This document shows positions 7,750 through 15,104 of a stretch of 17,427 bases of DNA, piece after piece. Both the position numbers and the translations under genes were made by a program. Within the stretch, counting starts at the first letter, position 1; each line of letters begins with the position of its first letter. Source of the DNA: Aquisalimonas sp. (GTDB taxonomy: Bacteria; Pseudomonadota; Gammaproteobacteria; Nitrococcales; Aquisalimonadaceae); assembly GCA_007127625.1 (NCBI GenBank), contig SKYZ01000313.1, positions 1 through 17,427 on the forward strand, written 5' to 3'. A model generated the notes under the pieces. The model was not told the DNA's origin. It ran no database searches and saw only the letters and a list, made by a program, of their open reading frames with translations.

Positions 7750-8838
7750 ATGCCGACCATCCGCCCCTGGGACCAGAGCCCTGCCTTGCTGGCCTATACC
7801 CGCACCGGCTTCGAGAACGATGCTGCCGCAGAGCTCACCGAGCGTGCTGCCGAAGCAGGCCTGGCGGCTTACTGCCGCACCCATGCGGGCACCGGTCTGG
7901 TGGAGCTTCACAGCGCCGATGGCACGCCCCTGTGGTCACTTCTGCAACGGCAGGAGTTCAAAGCGCTGGTGTTCGTGCGCCAGTGGCTGGTCGGCAGTGG
8001 CTGGCTGAGGAATCTGCCCCCGGAAGACCGGCTGACCCCACTGCTCAACGCCCTGCCGGATCGGGGGCCGTTCGCCGACGTTATCCTGGAGTATCCCGAC
8101 ACCAACGCAGGCAAGGCGCTATCGCGCTTTTGCCGCGGGTTCGGTCGCACACTACAGGCAGCACTGAAGCAGACGGATGCCCTGCAGCCCGAGGCCCGGC
8201 ATCGACTGCACCTGCTGTTCACCGATTCGACCACAGTCTTCCCTGGCGTCACCCCGGTGGCCAACAGTTCGCCCTGGCACCTCGGCATCCCGCGGCTGCG
8301 CATGCCCGGGCAGGCGCCCAGCCGCTCCACCCTCAAGCTGGAGGAGGCATTGCTGACCCTCATGGACGAGACCGAGCGGCAGCACCTTCTGCGCCCCGGT
8401 GGCACCGCGGTGGATCTCGGCGCCGCCCCGGGTGGCTGGACGTGGCAGCTGGTGCGCCGCGGCCTGCACGTCACCGCCGTGGACAACGGCCCCATGGACG
8501 CCGATCTGATGCACTCGGGCCTGGTGGAGCATCGCCGGGAGGACGGGTTTCGCTTTCGCCCGGCGGCACCGGTGGACTGGCTGGTGTGTGACATGGTGGA
8601 GCAACCCAGCCGCATTCTCCCCCTGATGGGGCGCTGGCTGGCCCGCGGTGACTGCCGCCAGGCGGTTTTCAACCTGAAACTGCCCATGAAGCAGCGTCAT
8701 GCCACGGTGCGGGACGGCCTGCAGCGCCTGCGCAACGAACTGGCCCGGTGCGACCGTTCCATGGACATCCGCTGCAAGCAGCTCTATCACGACCGTGAAG
8801 AGGTCACCGTCTGCGTCATCCCGTCCGTGGGGGCGTGA
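7750..8838 (+). CDS. rlmM: 23S rRNA C2498 2'-O-ribose methyltransferase RlmM
   Basis: This 362-residue SAM-dependent enzyme 2'-O-methylates C2498 of 23S rRNA before 50S assembly. The N-terminal THUMP-like part (about 1-170) includes YTRTGFENDAAAEL, VFVRQWL and LPPEDRLTPLL. The Rossmann-like methyltransferase has AVDLGAAPGGWTWQLV (220-235), AVDNGPM, REDGFRF, VCDMVEQP and FNLKLPMK with the probable catalytic K310. It ends in QLYHDREEVTV. All of these line up with E. coli RlmM (366 aa). ATG 7750 matches the family N-terminus; upstream in-frame codons do not. It is divergent from the slipin operon and overlaps the end of the PheS-like gene tail-to-tail by 52 bp. Confidence 0.96.
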   Translation: MPTIRPWDQSPALLAYTRTGFENDAAAELTERAAEAGLAAYCRTHAGTGLVELHSADGTPLWSLLQRQEFKALVFVRQWLVGSGWLRNLPPEDRLTPLLNALPDRGPFADVILEYPDTNAGKALSRFCRGFGRTLQAALKQTDALQPEARHRLHLLFTDSTTVFPGVTPVANSSPWHLGIPRLRMPGQAPSRSTLKLEEALLTLMDETERQHLLRPGGTAVDLGAAPGGWTWQLVRRGLHVTAVDNGPMDADLMHSGLVEHRREDGFRFRPAAPVDWLVCDMVEQPSRILPLMGRWLARGDCRQAVFNLKLPMKQRHATVRDGLQRLRNELARCDRSMDIRCKQLYHDREEVTVCVIPSVGA

Positions 8839-9431
8839 TCGACCCAGGGGGCCACGGCCAGTAGCGGCTCCAGCACGAGGCTGAAGCCGGCGGCAACCGT
8901 CCCCTCGGCCTCCAGCACGCCGCACAGGCCCACTTCCTGCCACTGACTCCCAGCCAGGACATCCACCCGGAAACCAGGGCCAACGCGACTGCCCCGCTGC
9001 GGCAGCAGGCGGTAGGGGACTCCCGGCAATGCCGCGGCCATGGCACCGCCCACAGCGCCCGAGAGCACCGTGGATGCACGCTCGCCAAGAATCCAGCAGT
9101 CCAGCTGATGGGCCACCAGCACGGTGGCGTCCTGCTGGCGATTGCCGCACACCACCCCGGCGCAGCTCACCAGCAGTCCGGCCTGCTCTTCCGCCAGGAG
9201 ATCCGGCAGCGCCGCCAGCACGGTCTCCGTGGTGGCGTGCCGCACTCTCCAGCCCTGGCCCGCCGACACCAGTGGCGGAGTGCGCAGGGAGCGGTGTCGC
9301 CGCCCGTCCTGGGCATTGCACAGGCGTGTCACCAGCTCCTGCATCGGGTGTTCGCCCTGGGCCGGATCCGTCAGGTCACGGCGTTCCAGCAACGTGTGCA
9401 GGGCCTCCGTTCGTTGTCCGTCGTCATTCAT
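8787..9431 (-). CDS. PheS-related class II aminoacyl-tRNA-synthetase-like protein
   Basis: This 214-residue protein resembles the core of phenylalanyl-tRNA synthetase alpha but is much shorter. Residues 61-115 (GWRVRHATTETVLAALPDLL ... AGVVCGNRQQDATVLVAHQLDCW) align with the PheS stretch containing RTHTS, PGRVYRND, THTPMFHQMEG. Residues 163-183 (QWQEVGLCGVLEAEGTVAAG) align with the PheS 'EVLGCGMVHPNVL' region. Motif 2 Arg is not conserved (VCGNR instead of VYRND), and no clear motif 3 GxGxxR is seen, so it may not be a normal synthetase. It may belong to the family annotated as PheS-related mystery ligase (SrmL), but I name that from memory only. ATG 9431 is chosen because DLTDPAQGEHPMQ sits near the N-terminus. 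The upstream leader looks like an attenuator. Confidence 0.68.
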   Translation of the reverse strand: MNDDGQRTEALHTLLERRDLTDPAQGEHPMQELVTRLCNAQDGRRHRSLRTPPLVSAGQGWRVRHATTETVLAALPDLLAEEQAGLLVSCAGVVCGNRQQDATVLVAHQLDCWILGERASTVLSGAVGGAMAAALPGVPYRLLPQRGSRVGPGFRVDVLAGSQWQEVGLCGVLEAEGTVAAGFSLVLEPLLAVAPWVDHAPTDGMTQTVTSSRS

Positions 9432-9466
9432 GGGTGTGTTCTCATCCGCTGTTGCCGCCACCAACG

Positions 9467-9501
9467 AAAAGCGCCCCCGGGCCTCGGCTCCGGGGGCGCT
9501 T
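9467..9501 (-). terminator. Rho-independent terminator in the leader of the PheS-like gene (attenuator hairpin)
   Basis: Read on the minus strand, AAGCGCCCCCGG (9501-9490) pairs perfectly with CCGGGGGCGCTT (9480-9469) across a 9-nt loop, followed by a UUUU end (9470-9467). It lies 35 nt before the ATG of the PheS-like gene and 32 nt after the stop of a 32-codon leader ORF, where it would cut transcription of the gene it precedes. It could also end a small RNA. Confidence 0.82.
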
Positions 9502-9533
9502 CTGGTGGCAATCACCTGCTCAGATGGTTTGCA

Positions 9534-9632
9534 TCAACACAGGGGCACATCCCTCCCGGAGCGGTCCACGAGACCCGGGCCGCTAAATCGCCAGTCGGCG
9601 CGCCAATAGGAATGATGGCCGTGCGTAGTCAT
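9534..9632 (-). CDS. Putative regulatory leader peptide, aromatic-rich (32 aa)
   Basis: The 32-codon ORF has the cluster SYWRADWRF at residues 8-16 (Tyr 9, Trp 10, Trp 14, Phe 16) and ends in UGA at 9534-9536. It is too short for a domain and is unlike a signal peptide or toxin. Its position fits an attenuation leader: promoter immediately upstream, aromatic codons just before a segment (9583-9575) that can pair with 9566-9555, and a terminator after the stop. There is no Shine-Dalgarno, but the predicted transcript begins at the A of the ATG, so leaderless translation is possible, as reported for some bacterial trp leader peptides. The codons suggest sensing of charged Trp and/or Phe tRNA. 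Inference, not proven. Confidence 0.55.
   Translation of the reverse strand: MTTHGHHSYWRADWRFSGPGLVDRSGRDVPLC
9555..9562 (-). promoter_or_regulatory. Predicted antiterminator strand in the leader
   Basis: RNA GCUCCGGG (9562-9555) is perfectly complementary over 8 nt to CCCGGAGC (9494-9487), which is the loop-side part of the terminator's 5' arm plus adjacent loop. The same segment can instead pair with CCCGG at 9579-9575 (and GGACCGC at 9568-9561, with a bulged A, with GCGGCC at 9583-9578). These alternatives are mutually exclusive, as in trp-type attenuators. Confidence 0.55.
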
Positions 9633-9834
9633 GGCCGAAAGCTAGCACCCGCGCCACGCCCGTGCAAGCCTCTCTCTCCGCACCCCGGGCCTAACGGGCA
9701 TTGTCAGCGGTACCGTAGTGGCACGGCCACCGGATTGATAAAGTAAGCGCCAATGCCGGGCCAGCGATACGCGACAACATCGAGCGTTTCTGCGTCGGGT
9801 AGGCACCTGGAGCTCGTGAGCCTGGCGCTCGCGG
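9633..9834. other. Non-coding stretch between rsmF-like gene end and the leader
   Basis: Apart from the promoter at 9639-9667, no supported gene or strong terminator was found. A 29-codon ORF (minus, 9691-9780) has no Shine-Dalgarno and no recognisable sequence. Confidence 0.5.
9639..9667 (-). promoter_or_regulatory. Putative sigma70-type promoter of the attenuator leader
   Basis: On the minus strand TTGCAC (9667-9662) and TAGCTT (9644-9639) are separated by exactly 17 bp. Both match consensus only moderately. The expected start, 7 nt after the -10, is A9632, the first base of the leader-peptide ATG. Confidence 0.45.
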
Positions 9835-11325
9835 TCAGTCACCCTCCTCCGGCGCAAGCGTGGCGGCATCCTTGGCCCAGGCCTTGGGCATGAGGCTGAC
9901 AACCCGGGGCTCGCCGGTGTCCCGGTCGTAGATCAACTGCCCCAGGCCGAGCGTGTAGCCGCGGTAGCGCAACACCACATAGCCAGGCCCGGTGCAATCA
10001 ACAAGCTGCTCGGGCCCGGGCAGGATGATCCCCCGGTCCAGATAGGTCTGCGCCTGAGGTGTCTCCAGACTCACGCAGTTGCGCACCGCGGCATGACCGT
10101 AAAGCATGGCCGCCGCCGTGGTGGGCTTCACCGGCAGACTGCGCCGCCGCACCGCGGGCAGGCCGAGCATCACCGGGGCGGGCGCGTCCGGGTACCGGTG
10201 ATCCTCCGGTACCAGGTGCAGGTGCTTGTTGCCGCGCTTCACCGGGATCACTCCGTCGAATGCCGACGCCGGGATGCCGAAGCGTTCCGTCAGCGGCTGC
10301 AGCCAACTCCGCGGCTCCTCCGGAGGCCGGAACCACTGCGGCTCGGGGATGGCACGCGCATCGGCGGCACGCTCCAGCACCGCCACGAAGAAGCCACCGG
10401 TGTCGTTGTGGTGTGGCCACAGGCGCACGGTGTTCGCCAGGGAGGGATCGAACGCCCGCCCCAGCCACCCGGTCAATCCGGCCGCCGCGTCCAGCCCGGG
10501 CAAGCGCGCCGGCAGCAGGCGCACTTCCCCCGGGTAGCGGTGCAGCAGCGTGTCCACCACCGCTTCGTTCTCCTCCGGGGCCAGGGTGCAGGTGGAGTAC
10601 ACGATGCGCCCCCCGGGACGGGTGAGCCGCAGGGCGCGCTCCAGCAGTCTAAGCTGCACCGCAGCGCGCCGGCTACGGAAACGCTCATCGCTGACGGTCG
10701 GCTGGGTCACCTTGCGGAAGGTCCCCTCGCAGGTGCACGGCGCATCCACCAGAACCCGGTCGAAACCGCCGGCGCGGGCGCCAATGGCCTGACCATCCTG
10801 GCAGGTGATCGCCACGTTCAGCAGCCCCAGGCGCTTGATGGTCTGGCGCAGGGCCGCAAGCCGCCCCTTTTTCAGATCGTTGGCCATGACGGTACCGCGG
10901 TTGGCCATGGCCAGGGCGATCTGAGCGGTCTTGTTCCCCGGCGCGGCACACAGGTCGAGCACGCGCTCGCCGGGCTGCGGATCCAGCAGCTCAACAGGCA
11001 GCATGGAGGCCTCTTCCTGCACCTGGAACAGCCCGGCAAGGAACCCCCAGTGGCGCCCGGGGCGCGCTCCCTCGGCCAGGCGCAGACCGTGGGTCGACCA
11101 CGGTAGCGGCGCGGATCCGATCCCGTCCGCGGCCAGAATGGCCTGCAGCTCGTCCCGGGACAGGCGCCGGGGATTGGCCCAGAGGGTGGGCGGCAGCGGC
11201 CGCAGCAGTGCGGCAATCAGCGCCTCGGGATCATCCACGATGCCGAGATAGCGTTCGCACAGGCGCCGGGCCAGGGTCTCCCGATCGGGTTGCAGCGCCG
11301 CGGCCGGCGCCGTCACGTCTGCCAT
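9835..11325 (-). CDS. rsmF: RsmF-type rRNA (cytosine-C5) methyltransferase, NOL1/NOP2/Sun family
   Basis: This 496-residue SAM-dependent m5C methyltransferase is related to RsmF/YebU, which modifies C1407 of 16S rRNA in E. coli. Early residues (LPPTLWANPRRLS) form the substrate-binding domain, followed by GLFQVQEEASMLP. Motif I is LDLCAAPGNKT (123-133). Motif IV is DAPCTCEGT (C197), motif VI is STCTL with the likely nucleophile C246, and HHNDTGGFF follows. The roughly 170-residue C-terminal part (PVKRGNKHLHLVP, YTLGLGQLIYDR) is the extra domain found in RsmF-like proteins. ATG 11325 has GGAGG 10 nt upstream. The start overlaps the upstream membrane-protein gene by 13 bp, which points to translational coupling. 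The exact target base is not certain. Confidence 0.9.
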   Translation of the reverse strand: MADVTAPAAALQPDRETLARRLCERYLGIVDDPEALIAALLRPLPPTLWANPRRLSRDELQAILAADGIGSAPLPWSTHGLRLAEGARPGRHWGFLAGLFQVQEEASMLPVELLDPQPGERVLDLCAAPGNKTAQIALAMANRGTVMANDLKKGRLAALRQTIKRLGLLNVAITCQDGQAIGARAGGFDRVLVDAPCTCEGTFRKVTQPTVSDERFRSRRAAVQLRLLERALRLTRPGGRIVYSTCTLAPEENEAVVDTLLHRYPGEVRLLPARLPGLDAAAGLTGWLGRAFDPSLANTVRLWPHHNDTGGFFVAVLERAADARAIPEPQWFRPPEEPRSWLQPLTERFGIPASAFDGVIPVKRGNKHLHLVPEDHRYPDAPAPVMLGLPAVRRRSLPVKPTTAAAMLYGHAAVRNCVSLETPQAQTYLDRGIILPGPEQLVDCTGPGYVVLRYRGYTLGLGQLIYDRDTGEPRVVSLMPKAWAKDAATLAPEEGD

Positions 11326-12137
11326 TCTTCGCCAACCTCCTGCTCTGCCTCCACGGGCTCCGGGGCATCGGACTCCTTGCCCAGGAACACATCACGGTAG
11401 GACACGTACATCAGCGCCCCGAAGAACGGGACGAATGCCACGAACAGCCACCCGGCGCTGGCGACCAGCAGCCCCACGGCGATCATGAGCAGCCCCATGA
11501 CCCCCAGCATGGGCACCGGGTTCATGGCGTAGGCCCTGGGGCCCATGCCCATCGCAGGGGGCAGCGGTGGATGGTGCAGCACCGTCATGGGCAGCAGGAA
11601 CCACTGGCCGAATGCCAGCAGCACCAGCAGCATGGCCATAAGTGCCGTGCCGAAAATCCCCCCGGGGATCAGGATCGGCCCGAGCAGCGTCTGCCGCAGG
11701 GGCGGCTCCGCCGGCAGTCCGTCCGCCCGCACGGGGCTCCACAGGCCGGTCTGCTCCACCAGCTCACGGAAACCGCCCGCCAGTGGATCCAGAATGGTCG
11801 CCAGCCCCCCGTGCAGGGCCATTACCGTCGCTGCGCACCCCACCGCAAGGAGCAGGTCCGTATTACCGGGGACGAGCTGATGCACCCGCGCCCGGCGGCC
11901 GTGGTCAGCAAACCAGGCCAGGCGGATGAACACCATCAGCGCCAGTGGCAGGCACAGGAGCATGGTGAAGCGGCGCACGGGCATCCACTCCAGTTGGTGC
12001 ACGGCGTAGAACACCAGCAACACCAGGGCGAGCACGGCGCCGGTCCAGGCGGCCTGGCCAAGCAACAGGCGCACGGCCTCCCGGACCCACTCGCTCCAGG
12101 CATCCGGCTCCACCTCTCTCGGGCCCAGCGCAGACAT
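11313..12137 (-). CDS. Multi-pass inner membrane protein (BPSS1780-like)
   Basis: The 274-residue integral membrane protein has at least five hydrophobic segments: about residues 28-45 (GAVLALVLLVFYAV), 55-70 (FTMLLCLPLALMVFI), a segment near 95, a long one near 165-185 (GTALMAMLLVLLAFGQWFLL) and a C-terminal pair (LGVMGLLMIAVGLLVASAGWLFVAF). It ends in FGALMYVSYRDVF and an acidic cytoplasmic tail. The YRD(V/I)F ending after a Gly/Leu-rich helix is typical of the BPSS1780/DUF2189-like membrane family; function is unknown. ATG 12137 is chosen because AAAGGA lies 9 nt upstream, and the longer open frame above it is only the shadow of the hydrolase gene. It sits between the hydrolase and the rsmF-like gene in one apparent operon. 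Confidence 0.72.
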   Translation of the reverse strand: MSALGPREVEPDAWSEWVREAVRLLLGQAAWTGAVLALVLLVFYAVHQLEWMPVRRFTMLLCLPLALMVFIRLAWFADHGRRARVHQLVPGNTDLLLAVGCAATVMALHGGLATILDPLAGGFRELVEQTGLWSPVRADGLPAEPPLRQTLLGPILIPGGIFGTALMAMLLVLLAFGQWFLLPMTVLHHPPLPPAMGMGPRAYAMNPVPMLGVMGLLMIAVGLLVASAGWLFVAFVPFFGALMYVSYRDVFLGKESDAPEPVEAEQEVGEEWQT

Positions 12138-12204
12138 GCCCAGTGTCCTTTTCAGTGACTCGATTGTCGGGAAGTGCGCATTGAAACCCAGACCGGCCGG
12201 GGGG

Positions 12205-13071
12205 TCAAAAGCCGAGCGTGTCGTCCAGCCAGGCGACAACGCCGTCACGCACGTCGGCCCGGGCGAAGGCCTGAGTGTGCCCGACGTCGCGGAACCGCCA
12301 CAGATCCACCGGCGGCCTGGCAGCGGCGTAGAGGTCTCTGCTGTGGTGGGGCGGAACGATGACATCGTCCTCACCAGCAATCAGCAGCAAGGGGATGGGA
12401 CTGACATCACGGACGTGATCCACCGGCGCGAAACGGTCACTGACGCCCAGGCTCAACGGCCACTGGAACGGCCAGGTCAGCCAGATCTCGCCGAACTTCT
12501 CCCGGGCGATGCCGCGATAGCTGCTGAAGGCGCTGTCGGCGATCAGCGCCCGGACGCCATAGGCCTCGCCGTGGCGGGCAACGGTGGTAATGGCCACCGA
12601 GCCACCCAGGCTCTGGCCCAGCACCACCACAGTGCCCTCCTCGACGTCGTCCCGGCCAGCAACGTGCTCCAGGGCGGCCCGTGCATCCAGATGGACACCC
12701 TCAAAGTCCGGACGCCCCTCGGACAAACCAAAGCCGCGATAGTCCGGCAGAAAGACATTGTATCCCCGGTCCGGCAGCCAGTGGACGGCGCCGATATGGG
12801 TGCTGATGTTCTCGGCGTTCCCGTGCAGGAACACGATGGTCCCGCGGGGTTCATCCGCCGGCAGGAACCAGCCATGCAGCCGGGTACCATCCTCCGCCTG
12901 GAACCAGACATCCTCGTACTCGATGCCCACCGTGGCGGGATCCCAGCGGTGCCCGGATTCCGGGAGGAAGAACAGTCGGCTGCAGCCCGCGAGCATGGCA
13001 ACAACCGCCAGCAACAGAACCAGTCGCCCCCAGCGCCCCCGCCGGCACGGCGCGCCATCAGAAGTAACCAT
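12205..13071 (-). CDS. Alpha/beta-hydrolase lipoprotein (YfhR/BEM46-like)
   Basis: The 288-residue lipoprotein has an N-terminal hydrophobic segment and lipobox LAGC (residues 26-29 by count), so it should be anchored to a membrane facing the periplasm. The hydrolase fold shows FLHGNAEN (oxyanion region), DYRGFGLSEG, the nucleophile elbow LGQSLGGS, DSAFSSY, the acid in GEDDVIVPP and the His in DVGHTQAF, a complete Ser-Asp-His triad. This resembles the serine aminopeptidase-like, BEM46/YfhR group. The substrate is unknown, with an ester or lipid being possible. The start ATG 13071 overlaps the end of the DUF4105 gene by 14 bp (ATGgttacttcTGA), indicating coupled expression. A longer upstream frame lacks sense. 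Confidence 0.88.
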   Translation of the reverse strand: MVTSDGAPCRRGRWGRLVLLLAVVAMLAGCSRLFFLPESGHRWDPATVGIEYEDVWFQAEDGTRLHGWFLPADEPRGTIVFLHGNAENISTHIGAVHWLPDRGYNVFLPDYRGFGLSEGRPDFEGVHLDARAALEHVAGRDDVEEGTVVVLGQSLGGSVAITTVARHGEAYGVRALIADSAFSSYRGIAREKFGEIWLTWPFQWPLSLGVSDRFAPVDHVRDVSPIPLLLIAGEDDVIVPPHHSRDLYAAARPPVDLWRFRDVGHTQAFARADVRDGVVAWLDDTLGF

Positions 13072-14995
13072 AGAGCACGGCCTGCGCCGCTGTTTCGTGG
13101 CTGCCGAAATCCTGCTCCCGGGAAATGCCAACCCGGAGTGACACATTGCGCGAGGCGATGAGCGCCTGTTCGACCCCGACACGCCACCCCGGAGACGAGG
13201 CGTCCGTGGACCAGAAGCTTTCACCACGGAGATGGCCGCGCAGGAGACTGCCCTGCCAGCGCAGGTCCAGCCGCGGACCGGCCAGCGCGCGAACACCGTC
13301 GTCCAGGCGCTCCGAGCCCCAGGCACTTGCCTGCAGCCCGGCATACGTCCACAGGGGCGAATCGCCCGCCTGCCAGGTACCGCCCCCGCCACCATCGATG
13401 CCTCCCATGAGCGACCGGCCGCCCCCGGGACGCAGCCGCTGCTCGGCACCGCCGCGGATATTCCAGGACCAGCTCGGGAACAGCCGGTCCCGGGGATTCA
13501 GGGATTCGATATCGACGAACATCAGGCGCTCCAACTCCACCCGATCACGGCCGTCGTCGAACCGCACCTCCACGTCCCCGTAGCTGATGTGGGCCCCGGA
13601 GATGTAGCCTGCCGGCGGATCCAGCCCGTCGTGGTAGGCCGGGCGCCAATGCAGGCTGGCGAAGGCATCGCCGCCACGTTCGCCACCACCAAGGCCCAGT
13701 CGCAGGGTGCCGTGCCCCTCATCCGGCCGGATACTCGGGGTATCCGGGGCATCGGCCCCGTCAACGCCGGTGACCTGGCTGCGGGCCACCAGCAGTTCAC
13801 GCATGAGTTCGCGCTGGTCCTGCTCCGCATCACCGGACTTCTGCCGGAAATTGAGGTAGTCGTAGGCTGTCTCGAGTACCAGCGCCCGGTCCTCCGGTTC
13901 CATCTCGCCGTTGACGCTGTCAGGATCTAGCTGCCCTTCCGCCAGGGTCAGTGTCCAGTCCAGAAGCTCCGGCGACAGCATGCCGATCTGGTGGTCCAGC
14001 CGTGTGCGCTCCGCCGGCCGGTAAACGACCTCCCGAAGCATGTCCTCCTGCGCCAGCACCGTGCGCACGGTGTCCGTGGGGATCGCCCACCAGGAAAACT
14101 GGTCGGCGAGGTTCATGCCGGGGCGCGCGACGTCCAGCAACTCCAGCAGCCTGTAGGAGCAGTTCTGGTAGAGAAAATAGTACGGAAACCCCGCGCCCCG
14201 CAGCTCCCAGGTGTGGCGCATGAGCTGCTCCACCTCGTGGGGCTCCAGGTTGAGCCGGTACTCCCACAAATCACGGCTCTCCAGGCTGTTGTACTCCCGC
14301 ACCTTCTCGTAGTACGGCATGATGGAGAACATTCCGGCGTAGCCGCCGGTGAGGCCGCGCACCGCGAACACGAAGCCGCTGGTCTCGTCGGTGGCGGCGG
14401 CGTGATTGATCACGTAGGACAGCAGCCGGCTGTCCTCGTCCTGCCCGGGTGGGTCCACCCGCAGCAGCGTGTGTCCGTACATGGAGGCGGGGTTGCCCAG
14501 GTAGGCGGCGGCGAATACCAGCGTCACCTCGTGAGGATTGATGCCCTGGTACCAATCCTGGAAGCGCGGGCAGTCCACGTCCGGGAGCCAGGCCTCATCG
14601 GCGCCCAGCCGCTCCAGAAGCCACGCGCGCCTGGCCGGGAACCGGCACTGGGGATGCTGGTCGTCTTCCGCCACGGCAGCCGGCTCCCGGAAAAAGGCGC
14701 GCAGGGTGGCCTGCATCTCCGCGTGCGGGTCGCGCCAACCTTCGTCGGCCATGAAGAAATCCGGATCCCGCGTGCCGCTGCGCCGTCCGGGAAGAAAGCG
14801 CCGTTCACGGTACTGCAGCAGGTTCTGCCACTCGCGCGTCTGCGCGGCGCCGTCGGCCTCGGCCCGCTCCAGAAGCTCGCGCAACGCCTCCGGCGTCGTC
14901 TCCGCAGCTGCCTCCGAGGTCATCAGGTAGACGGCGACGCCCAGCGCCGCAATGAGCACCGGCAGCCGCAGCAACATGCGCAGGACTAGTTTCAA
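13058..14995 (-). CDS. DUF4105 (Lnb N-terminal periplasmic domain) protein with C-terminal barrel-like region
   Basis: The 645-residue envelope protein begins with a signal peptide (VLIAALGVAVYLMTSEAAA). Then come a helical region (about 35-130) and the DUF4105/Lnb-like core, with GNPASMYGHTLLRVDPP, LLSYVINHAAATDE, GGYAGMFSIMPYYEKVREYN, RDLWEYRLNL and YFLYQNCSYRLLELLD. His (GHTLLR) and Cys (QNCSYR) recall a papain-like NlpC/P60-type catalytic pair; that activity is inference. The last 200 or so residues alternate hydrophobic and polar and end in aromatic VLYGYF, like an outer-membrane beta-barrel. The start is TTG 14995, without a clear Shine-Dalgarno; ATG 14977 is an alternative that shortens only the signal peptide. 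Confidence 0.85.
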   Translation of the reverse strand: MKLVLRMLLRLPVLIAALGVAVYLMTSEAAAETTPEALRELLERAEADGAAQTREWQNLLQYRERRFLPGRRSGTRDPDFFMADEGWRDPHAEMQATLRAFFREPAAVAEDDQHPQCRFPARRAWLLERLGADEAWLPDVDCPRFQDWYQGINPHEVTLVFAAAYLGNPASMYGHTLLRVDPPGQDEDSRLLSYVINHAAATDETSGFVFAVRGLTGGYAGMFSIMPYYEKVREYNSLESRDLWEYRLNLEPHEVEQLMRHTWELRGAGFPYYFLYQNCSYRLLELLDVARPGMNLADQFSWWAIPTDTVRTVLAQEDMLREVVYRPAERTRLDHQIGMLSPELLDWTLTLAEGQLDPDSVNGEMEPEDRALVLETAYDYLNFRQKSGDAEQDQRELMRELLVARSQVTGVDGADAPDTPSIRPDEGHGTLRLGLGGGERGGDAFASLHWRPAYHDGLDPPAGYISGAHISYGDVEVRFDDGRDRVELERLMFVDIESLNPRDRLFPSWSWNIRGGAEQRLRPGGGRSLMGGIDGGGGGTWQAGDSPLWTYAGLQASAWGSERLDDGVRALAGPRLDLRWQGSLLRGHLRGESFWSTDASSPGWRVGVEQALIASRNVSLRVGISREQDFGSHETAAQAVLYGYF

Positions 14996-15060
14996 GGGAT
15001 GACCGTCATATTCGCCGGCAGGCCGAGGGCCACGCCGGCACCGCTCGGATCAGGAACGAA

Positions 15061-15089
15061 CTGCGGCTGCCCCGCTGGGGCAGCCGCAG
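15061..15089. terminator. Hairpin, probable terminator after the DUF3015 gene
   Basis: A perfect 13-bp stem, CTGCGGCTGCCCC at 15061-15073 and GGGGCAGCCGCAG at 15077-15089, has a 3-nt loop. It lies 15 bp past the DUF3015 stop. The U-tract after it is weak (TTCGTTCC), so termination may be partial and read into the DUF4105 operon. Confidence 0.65.
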
Positions 15090-15104
15090 GGACGACGACG
15101 GGAA

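Noticed and set aside
9467..9632. Known riboswitch or 6S/SRP RNA in the leader
   Set aside because: I compared it by eye with TPP, glycine, fluoride, cobalamin, 6S and 4.5S patterns and none of their conserved cores is present.
9108..9746. Long plus-strand open frame across the PheS-like gene and its leader
   Set aside because: It is antisense to a PheS-homologous frame, high-GC shadow composition, and has no recognisable motif.
9691..9780. 29-codon minus-strand ORF between rsmF-like gene and leader
   Set aside because: There is no Shine-Dalgarno, no promoter close by, and no aromatic or other control-codon cluster.
10093..11106. Plus-strand open frame of 337 codons
   Set aside because: It lies entirely opposite the rsmF-like gene and resembles no family.
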